Source: Pseudarthrobacter sp. ATCC 49987 | Lineage (GTDB): Bacteria > Actinomycetota > Actinomycetes > Actinomycetales > Micrococcaceae | DNA length: 64,000 nucleotides | Assembly (NCBI RefSeq): GCF_009928425.1 | Contig: NZ_JAABNS010000003.1 | Span: 103,083 to 167,082 of the forward strand | Reading direction: 5' to 3' | Shown here: positions 58,068 through 64,000 of the stretch, one piece after another | Layout: each line of letters starts with the position of its first letter | How positions within the stretch are numbered: position 1 is the stretch's first letter | Position numbers and translations under genes: made by a program | Notes under the pieces: generated by a model | Databases searched by the model: none | The model's input: the letters and a program-made list of their open reading frames with translations, nothing else | Told to the model about the DNA's origin: nothing

Positions 58068-59918
58068 ATGGTACCTGTACCTGCCGTGTCGTCAACAACG
58101 GACGCACCGCGCTCGGCGGGTCAAGTCACGCCCGATATGGCGTGGGCTCTCGCCCCATTGATCGCCGGCGTCCCGGTTTACCGCCTGGGACGTTGGATTG
58201 GCGGACGGTTCCAGTACCCGCGGCCGCAGAACCCGCCACGGATCACTGCTTCGGTGCCGACGCGGCCGGCGGCCGTCCTTATCCATGGTGCGGATGGCTC
58301 TGTGGCTTCGCTCTGCCTTGACCTGGATACCTCCAAAGCGCTGCAGGGCGTCGTCGATGACGACGCCCAACGGCTCGGGAACCTCTTGGAAAGTTGCGGT
58401 GTCCGCTACGTCGCTGACGTTTCTCCCAGCGGCGGGCGCCACCTCTACATCCCGCTCGCAGAAAGAGTGAGCGGCCCGGAGGCCCGGGAACTCGTCGAAG
58501 CCATGACGCTCCTCGCTCCGAGTCTCGATCCCAGTCCGCATCAGAACGTCACCGACGGCTGTATCCGGGTTCCGGGTTCGGCGCATAAGTCCGGCGGTCA
58601 CCAGATCCTGGCCACTCCCCTGGCTACTGCCTATGACATCCTGCGCCGCCGTAATCCCGCCAGCGCTGTCGCTGCGCTCCGGCTGGCTCTGGCGCCGGAG
58701 GTCAGACGCGCCCGCGAGCTCAAAGACCGCGCCGCCAAGATGGTCGCCACCGCGACAGCGCACGGTATTTCCCCCGTTCCCTTCGGTGGGAGCCAGTCCC
58801 CCTTGCGGGCGCTGGCCCGTACCGGCCTGTACGACACGGCCAAGTACGCCAGCCCGTCAGAGGCCCGCATGGCGGTGCTGAACCACTTCGCCGCCTGTGG
58901 CTGGACCCTGGATCAGGTCCGCCTCGAGCTGGGCGGCCAGTTCCCCGGCCTCGCGGCCCTCTACGCCAACACCGACCGGCAGGAACGCCTGATCGACAAA
59001 GAGTGGGCCGAGGCCTGCCGGTGGATCCAAAAACGGGGAACCTCGCCAACAGGGAAAAGGACTACCCGTATTAACGACACAAGCCCCCCAAAACCCACAG
59101 GGGGGGCCAGCAGAACCAGCAGCAAGGCTGGCACACACCAGCTCGTGAACGATCTCGAAAATATCCTCTACGCAGTCTTAGATCACCGGCTGAAAGAACA
59201 CGGCCGCGAGGGCCTTAGCCTGCGCCTGCTGCTCCGGGCGGTACTTGGCTACATGCGAACCATGGAGACCGATCTGTTGGACGTAGGCTGCCGTACTTTT
59301 GCCACCGCCATGGGCAAACACCATGGCACCATCGCCAGGCTCCTTCGGACGCTCGAACAAGCCTCAGATGGCATCCTGACTAAAGTCTCCGATGCCCGCG
59401 GCCGTAACGCTGATGCATACGTGATCCAGCTCCCCCGGCACTTTGAACAACTCGCCCGGGAACTCTCCTGGCGCAGCGGAAAAATCCATGGCATCCGCCC
59501 CGTTTTCCGGGCCCTGGGCGACGCCGCTGCCTTGGTCTACGAATCCATCGAACGCGGACGCCTCTCCCCCACCACGGCAGGAATCGTCCGGTCCACAGGA
59601 CTCAGTCGCACAGCCGTAGAAACGGCCCTGGGCTCTATGACTAGCTACAACATGATCGAACGTCGGCACGGACAATGGGCAATTACGGCCGCAACCAGCC
59701 TTACCGCGCTGGCCCGCCGGCTCGGGGCGCTTGACGATGCAGCAGAGCAGATCCGCCGGCATCGAATGCAGCGCGCAGCCTGGCACGCATGGCTGGACAG
59801 GAACTTGGTACCTGAACTTGCAGAACACGAAGTAGAAGACGGCGAATCGGACCTCTACTGGATCCCTCCCTCAGAAAACGAACTGGACTGGTGTGGGACG
59901 CTGTGGCGAGTGGCCTGA
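58068..59918 (+). CDS. Plasmid replication protein, primase-polymerase (AEP) type
   Basis: 616 residues from ATG 58068. An in-frame TTG at 58062 has better spacing from GAAGGGA, so the start is uncertain by two codons. N-terminal archaeo-eukaryotic primase domain: metal pair in SLCLDLDTSK, SPSGGRHLYI (S/G-x-H motif) and PGSAHKSGG. The C-terminal part is helical with winged-helix-like segments (FATAMGKHHGTIARLLRTLEQ, TAGIVRSTGLSRTAVETALGSM). It initiates plasmid replication. Found next to the partition locus. Confidence 0.85.
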   Translation: MVPVPAVSSTTDAPRSAGQVTPDMAWALAPLIAGVPVYRLGRWIGGRFQYPRPQNPPRITASVPTRPAAVLIHGADGSVASLCLDLDTSKALQGVVDDDAQRLGNLLESCGVRYVADVSPSGGRHLYIPLAERVSGPEARELVEAMTLLAPSLDPSPHQNVTDGCIRVPGSAHKSGGHQILATPLATAYDILRRRNPASAVAALRLALAPEVRRARELKDRAAKMVATATAHGISPVPFGGSQSPLRALARTGLYDTAKYASPSEARMAVLNHFAACGWTLDQVRLELGGQFPGLAALYANTDRQERLIDKEWAEACRWIQKRGTSPTGKRTTRINDTSPPKPTGGASRTSSKAGTHQLVNDLENILYAVLDHRLKEHGREGLSLRLLLRAVLGYMRTMETDLLDVGCRTFATAMGKHHGTIARLLRTLEQASDGILTKVSDARGRNADAYVIQLPRHFEQLARELSWRSGKIHGIRPVFRALGDAAALVYESIERGRLSPTTAGIVRSTGLSRTAVETALGSMTSYNMIERRHGQWAITAATSLTALARRLGALDDAAEQIRRHRMQRAAWHAWLDRNLVPELAEHEVEDGESDLYWIPPSENELDWCGTLWRVA

Positions 59919-60054
59919 AGCTCTGCACGATCATGGAACCTTTAACAAATACTGCCGGTATAAATTGGCTCGGCGGCAACGATGTTCTTTGTGCGGCGGA
60001 GCCTGACCCAGAACGCTGAGAGGATCAAGCTATGGCGGCGGAAACCATACATTT

Positions 60055-60490
60055 AAATAATTCTGTCATGACAGATTGACGGATTGATGCACGTCTATCA
60101 ATCGGGCCTTGCAGGCTTTGAAGGAGCCACCGTTGCATCAAAGTCTTCAGATTTCAGGAGGGCGCGTCGGTCGATGCCAGAGGATGACCGTGGACTGCAG
60201 ACCTGCACGAGGCATAGCGCGCGTAGCCTGGGAATTTTTTACTTTATAAATAATTCTGTCATGACAGATTGATAGATTGACGTACAACTATCAATCAGGC
60301 CTTGCAGGCTTTGAAGGAGCCCCCGTCGCATCAAAGTCTTCAGATTTCAGGAGGGCGCGTCGGTCGATGCCAGAGGATGACCGTGGACTGCAGACCTGCA
60401 CGAGGCATAGCGCGCGTAGCCTGGAAATTTCTGTACTATATAAATAATTCTGTCATGACAGATTGATAGATTGACGTACATCTATCAATC
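60055..60490. repeat. Tandem repeat array upstream of parA, likely centromere (parS)
   Basis: Two nearly identical units of 193-194 bp and a third partial one. Each begins AAATAATTCTGTCATGACAG, which includes the perfect palindrome TCTGTCATGACAGA, then a TTGATAGAT to ATCTATCAA-type repeat and a GC-rich block. The palindrome positions are near 60061, 60254 and 60448. A related palindrome lies after parB. Arrays of RHH-binding repeats before parA are typical of type Ib partition loci. Confidence 0.85.
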
Positions 60491-60520
60491 TGTCAGTCTG
60501 TATTCAAACGAAGGAGCAAT

Positions 60521-61291
60521 ATGAAAGTGACTGCCATAGGCAACCGAAAGGGCGGGGTGGGCAAGACGTCAGTGACCCTCGGACTTGCCACCGGGCTCCG
60601 GCTGATCGGCAAGAAAGTTCTAGTCATCGATCTGGATCCCCAGGCCAACGTCACAGACGCGCTTGAGGGGGCTGGAGAGTTTGACATTTTTGACGTCCTC
60701 TACGGCGGGGAGGCCGGTACTCTCGGGCAAGCTATCACCAAGACCTCGTGGGCTGGCATTGACCTGATCCCGAGTTCCGAGTCGCTGGCGCGGCTGGAGT
60801 CCGAAAGCATAATGACTCCAGAGATGCGGCTCAAGGCTGCCGCTTGGGGTGCAGAGGAACTAGAAGAGTACGACCACGTCCTCATTGATTTGCCGCCGGC
60901 TCTCGGGAGGCTAACCCTGAATGGACTGATCTGGGCTGACCGAGTCTTGGTTGTGACCGAGCCGGCCGCATTCTCCGTCAAGGGAGTTACTGAATTCCTG
61001 GAAACAGTCAAGAAGGTGCAGTCGCTGCCTCACCTGAACCCTGCCCTGGAATTCATCGGCATCATCATCAACAAAACCAGCTCACCACTGACCGGCGAGC
61101 ACGCGTTCCAGATCGGCGAACTGGAAGCGGAGTATGGCAGCGACGTGATGGATCCGCACCTGCCCCTTAGGACGGCGATGCAGGATTCCATCAGCAGTAG
61201 GGCGCCGCTGACAAAAATCAACAGCAGGGGAGCGGCCATCATGACAGAGAAGTTTGTCGCCCACGCACGGTACTTGGATGGGGAGAAGTAG
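60521..61291 (+). CDS. parA: ParA partition ATPase
   Basis: 256 residues with GAAGGAGCAAT before ATG 60521. Deviant Walker A NRKGGVGKTSVTLG, Walker A' VIDLDPQANVTDAL, Walker B VLIDLPPALG. The short N-terminus without an HTH marks it as type Ib (ParF-like), which pairs with a small RHH ParB. It segregates plasmid copies through the repeat array just upstream. Its TAG is directly followed by the parB ATG. Confidence 0.92.
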   Translation: MKVTAIGNRKGGVGKTSVTLGLATGLRLIGKKVLVIDLDPQANVTDALEGAGEFDIFDVLYGGEAGTLGQAITKTSWAGIDLIPSSESLARLESESIMTPEMRLKAAAWGAEELEEYDHVLIDLPPALGRLTLNGLIWADRVLVVTEPAAFSVKGVTEFLETVKKVQSLPHLNPALEFIGIIINKTSSPLTGEHAFQIGELEAEYGSDVMDPHLPLRTAMQDSISSRAPLTKINSRGAAIMTEKFVAHARYLDGEK

Positions 61292-61612
61292 ATGGCCGTC
61301 GATAGAAAGTCATCCATTCGAAAGGCGCCAGCCGCCGATGTTGTTGATGTCCTAACGTCTAGAGCGGAAGCACCATCGTTGAGGCCTGATGTGCAGCCCG
61401 TTGTCGAAGCGCGGTCGGCCCAGGCAAATCTCGAGCCTGTTGGTACGAGGGGGCCGGGCCCGGGCCGGCCGAGAGGCAAGAGAAGGATGGAGCCGTTTTC
61501 ATCCAAGATCGAGATCGGCCTCCGCGACGAAATGGATGCTTACATCGAGGAATACGGAATCACGATTACAGACTTCCTTGATGAAGCGATACGAGATCGT
61601 CTAAAAAAATAA
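61292..61612 (+). CDS. parB: RHH-type partition protein (ParB/ParG-like)
   Basis: 106 residues starting right after parA. A flexible N-terminus (about 60 residues, with Arg/Gly/Pro-rich GPGRPRGKRR, like the ATPase-stimulating Arg finger tails of ParG) and a C-terminal ribbon-helix-helix (FSSKIEIGLRDEMDAYIEEYGITITDFLDEAI). Binds the upstream repeats and the palindrome at its own 3' end. Confidence 0.85.
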   Translation: MAVDRKSSIRKAPAADVVDVLTSRAEAPSLRPDVQPVVEARSAQANLEPVGTRGPGPGRPRGKRRMEPFSSKIEIGLRDEMDAYIEEYGITITDFLDEAIRDRLKK

Positions 61613-61630
61613 TTCCGTCTAGACAGAATT
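61611..61630. promoter_or_regulatory. Palindrome after parB
   Basis: AATTCCGTCTAGACAGAATT is a 20-bp palindrome with one mismatch, overlapping the parB stop. It resembles the TCTGTCATGACAGA units before parA and may be another partition-protein site. Confidence 0.5.
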
Positions 61631-61705
61631 ATCAACCCAAGGTCGCCGCGCTGCCGATCCGCGCATCGTGGAAGGCAATGCACCTTCAACTCGACTACCG
61701 TGAAT

Positions 61706-61722
61706 ACTGAAATATTTTCAGT
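61706..61722 (+). promoter_or_regulatory. ACTGAAA-N3-TTTCAGT palindrome
   Basis: A perfect 7-3-7 palindrome (spacer TAT), 15 bp before ATG 61737. Fourth site of the motif shared with the XRE/ImmA module. Confidence 0.7.
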
Positions 61723-61736
61723 AGAGGGGGTCGGTC

Positions 61737-64000
61737 ATGGCAGGGCGTAAGAAGCAAGTAGATGGTCAGCTGAGCTTTGAGGCTCTGTGGGCGGCACCAG
61801 AGGAGGATCGTGATGAACAAGTACGGCAGGCAGGCTCAGGAAGCCTGGAAGGCAGCAAGTCCGACGCGCTACAGCCAGATCCAGGACCCGGAGGACTTCT
61901 TCACCAAGCTGGGGGAGGAAGCCCAGGCACAGGTGGACGGGCTGCTGCTGAAGACCGCGGGACCGGACCCGCAGGGGGAGGGCTATCTGGAGAAGGTCGG
62001 CCGGTTGAACGCGGCACGGAACCAGGCCGAGGAAATCGTCCGTTACGAACTGCTCTCGCCACCGGAGACGGCGGACGAGGAGGACGAGTACGTGAACCCG
62101 AGTATCCAGGAACACCTGGAGTTTATGGCCGAGGTGCAGAAGCTCAGGGAACAACTCTAGCCACCGATCCCGACAGGTTCCGCCCCTCATCCCAAGACGA
62201 CCTGGCACCATCGGGTGCCCGCAGCCGCATCCGGGCGAACCTAGCAGCCCTTGAAGTACTGCGGACGCTGCAGAGCGGGAACCGCCAGGCCACGGAGGCC
62301 GAGAAAGCGTCACTGGCACGGTGGGGGAGTTGGGGAGCCCAGGGCGTCTTCCAAATCTTCGATGAGTCCCGCGAGGAATACGCGGGAGACCGTGAGCATC
62401 TTCGCAGCCTCCTGAGCGAGGTCGAATACGATGCGGCCCGCAGGACAACGATCAACGCCCACTACACGGACGCCGCCTACGTGCAGGCCATGTGGTCCAC
62501 CGTCCAGGAGCTTGGCTTCACCGGGGGCACTGTCCTGGAACCGGGATCCGGTGTGGGAACCTTCATGGGCTTCGCCCCGGACGCCGCCGAGATGACCGGT
62601 GTGGAGCTGGATCCGACCACCGCGGCCATCTCCCAGGCCCTTTACCCCGAGGCCACCGTCCGCGCTGAGTCCTTTGCCGATACCAAGCTGCCGACCGGGC
62701 ACTTCGACCTGGCTATCGGCAATGTGCCGTTTGCGAACGTCACCCTGCACGATCCCCGCCACAACGCCGGCGGCCACTCAATCCACAACCACTTCATCCT
62801 CAAGTCCCTGGAACTGACCCGCCCGGACGGCATGGTCGCGGTGCTGACGTCCAGCTTCACCCTGGACGGAACGGACCCCTCAGCCCGCCGGGAAATGAAC
62901 CAGCTGGCTGACCTCGTGGGCGCCGTCCGGCTGCCCACCGGCTCACACCGCAAGGCAGCCGGCACCGATGCCATGACGGACCTGCTGATCTTCCGCCGCC
63001 GGGAAACCCGGCAGGAACCGGCCTCCACCCTCTGGGAAACCGTCACCGCCCGCCAGATCGACGGGACCATTACCCGCCTGAACTCCTACTTCGATGAATA
63101 CCCCGAACGCCTCCTTGGCGAGCTGCACGTCAGCCACGCCATGTACGGGGCCGAAACCCTGCAGCTGACCACCGATGATCTTTCGACCGTCCCGGACCGC
63201 CTGAACGCAGCGCTGGCCGACGTCGTACGCGAGGCCCGGACCGCCGGGATGGTGATGACCGGGCGGACCGCTGACCAGGAACGCCAGCGGGCGGCCTATG
63301 TTCCGGCGGCCGCCCACGAGTGGGACGGCCACATCAGCGCCGCCGACAACGGCTTCACCGTTGTCGAGAAAGGCTCACACACCGAACTCGCCGTGCCCAA
63401 GACCCAGGCCGCTGAACTCCGGGCTCTGCTGGGGCTGCGCGACCGCGCCCGGCAGCTGCTCACCGCAGAGGCCGAAAGCCGCGAGGACACCGCCGGCATT
63501 GACGGACTCCGTGAGGACCTGAAGAGCGCCTACGACCGGTACGCGGAAACCTACGGGCCGATCAACCGCTACACGCTCCGGAACACAGGGCGCGTGGATG
63601 AAGAGACGCAGGAGCCCATCCAGGCCCGCATGACGCCCAAGGCAGTCACTATCGTCTCCCGGGACCCGTTCGGTCCTTTGGTGATGGCGTTGGAAAACTT
63701 CGATGAAGCCACGCAGACCGCTTCACCGGCTGCCCTGCTTTCGACCCGTCAGGTCCAACCGCGCCGACCGGTCCTTGGCGTGGACACCGCAGAAGAAGCG
63801 CTCACCGTCACCCTCGACACCGTGGGCGAGGTTGACCTGGACTATGCAGCGTCCCTGTTGGGCATCAGCGCTGCTGACGCCCGGGCCGCCCTGGGGGAGA
63901 GCATCTACCAGATCCCCGGCGCCGAAGAGACTTTCCAGACCCGGGCCGAATACCTGTCCGGGAACGTGCGGGAGAAGCTGGAAGTGGCCCAGGCGGCCGC
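61737..64000 (+). CDS. Large N6-methyltransferase-type protein (3' end outside window)
   Basis: The frame stays open from ATG 61737 (AGAGGGGG site) to the window edge, 754 codons. Conserved coding begins near 62170 (FRPSSQDDLAPSGARSRI, then EKASLARWGSWGAQGVF). It continues with NAHYTDAAYV, the SAM site VLEPGSGVGTFMGFAP and the catalytic-type IGNVPFAN. These mark the large plasmid/phage proteins joining an N12-type adenine methylase with a helicase, normally over 1500 residues. No ATG, GTG or TTG exists in frame between 61737 and about 62479, so the upstream ATG is the only usable start. Residues 26-140 would be Gly/Arg/Pro-rich. Confidence 0.7.
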   Translation, partial: MAGRKKQVDGQLSFEALWAAPEEDRDEQVRQAGSGSLEGSKSDALQPDPGPGGLLHQAGGGSPGTGGRAAAEDRGTGPAGGGLSGEGRPVERGTEPGRGNRPLRTALATGDGGRGGRVREPEYPGTPGVYGRGAEAQGTTLATDPDRFRPSSQDDLAPSGARSRIRANLAALEVLRTLQSGNRQATEAEKASLARWGSWGAQGVFQIFDESREEYAGDREHLRSLLSEVEYDAARRTTINAHYTDAAYVQAMWSTVQELGFTGGTVLEPGSGVGTFMGFAPDAAEMTGVELDPTTAAISQALYPEATVRAESFADTKLPTGHFDLAIGNVPFANVTLHDPRHNAGGHSIHNHFILKSLELTRPDGMVAVLTSSFTLDGTDPSARREMNQLADLVGAVRLPTGSHRKAAGTDAMTDLLIFRRRETRQEPASTLWETVTARQIDGTITRLNSYFDEYPERLLGELHVSHAMYGAETLQLTTDDLSTVPDRLNAALADVVREARTAGMVMTGRTADQERQRAAYVPAAAHEWDGHISAADNGFTVVEKGSHTELAVPKTQAAELRALLGLRDRARQLLTAEAESREDTAGIDGLREDLKSAYDRYAETYGPINRYTLRNTGRVDEETQEPIQARMTPKAVTIVSRDPFGPLVMALENFDEATQTASPAALLSTRQVQPRRPVLGVDTAEEALTVTLDTVGEVDLDYAASLLGISAADARAALGESIYQIPGAEETFQTRAEYLSGNVREKLEVAQAA
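61813..62160 (+). CDS. Small plasmid protein, nested in the next frame
   Basis: 115 residues from ATG 61813 with a perfect AGGAGG 6 nt upstream. MNKYGRQAQEAWKAASPTRY, then DPEDFFTKLGEEAQAQVDGL, GEGYLEKVGRLNAARNQAEEIV and an acidic end match a protein family I know just upstream of large methylase/helicase genes on actinobacterial plasmids. It lies entirely within the longer open frame starting at 61737 but in the other phase. Its coding character is better than that of the overlapping frame here. Function unknown. Confidence 0.75.
   Translation: MNKYGRQAQEAWKAASPTRYSQIQDPEDFFTKLGEEAQAQVDGLLLKTAGPDPQGEGYLEKVGRLNAARNQAEEIVRYELLSPPETADEEDEYVNPSIQEHLEFMAEVQKLREQL

Noticed and set aside
60055..60490. 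CRISPR array
   Set aside because: Units are about 193 bp and nearly identical throughout, without spacers; no cas genes.

Overview
This window looks like part of a large conjugative plasmid of a high-GC actinobacterium, most likely Arthrobacter, Pseudarthrobacter, Paenarthrobacter or another Micrococcaceae. Evidence: strong GC bias at third codon positions, AGGAGG-type ribosome sites with many GTG starts, an actinobacterial primase-polymerase type Rep, a ParA/ribbon-helix-helix partition locus with centromere-like repeats, a relaxase with its accessory protein, and an actinobacterial type IV secretion operon (SCO6880-type protein, VirB4, TrbL-like, CHAP hydrolase). The genus is inferred from gene content.

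Layout. 1-3 kb: an edge-truncated degenerate N6-methylase-like gene and two envelope proteins. 3.1-8.2 kb: a ubiquitin-like conjugation operon (two-domain Ubl, E2-like, JAB-E1 fusion) beside an HTH-ImmA regulator/protease and a ParA-like ATPase. 8.2-10.8 kb: a small-gene operon with a DUF6504-like gene and an SOS-like box, split by IS3-family copy 1. 11-18.5 kb: a leading-region/mobilisation block with a duplicated 373-bp leader ahead of a DUF3846 operon and a ParB-like gene, then a candidate oriT, MobC-like protein and relaxase. 18.5-23.9 kb: an AbiE toxin-antitoxin pair and a short type II CBASS operon (SLATT effector, E2-like, CD-NTase). 25-39.5 kb: a catabolic and signalling island with RutA-like oxygenase, flavin reductases, carbon-nitrogen hydrolase, aldehyde dehydrogenase, ThDP enzyme, FAH-family hydrolase, amide/urea channel, GntR and MarR regulators and a hybrid kinase/response-regulator pair. 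39.5-41.4 kb: IS copy 2, flanked by two truncated genes. 41.6-44.9 kb: a three-gene tyrosine-recombinase transposon-like cassette. 44.9-54.0 kb: the type IV secretion operon on the minus strand. 54.1-57.5 kb: regulators plus an XRE / PAP2-like / multi-TM / ImmA module. 57.6-61.7 kb: replication and partition. 61.7-64 kb: a large N6-methyltransferase-type protein running off the edge.

How it fits together. The backbone (rep, par, mob, T4SS) maintains and transfers the plasmid. Three candidate anti-phage or conflict systems ride on it: the Ubl operon, AbiE and CBASS. The two identical IS copies are direct repeats with starts 30,997 bp apart and bracket the mobilisation, AbiE, CBASS and catabolic segments. 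Copy 1 has a clean 3-bp target duplication inside a gene that can be rebuilt exactly. Copy 2 has none and joins two half-genes, so it probably marks a recombination junction. Several perfect palindromes look like operators, including a 17-bp motif present at four plasmid loci.
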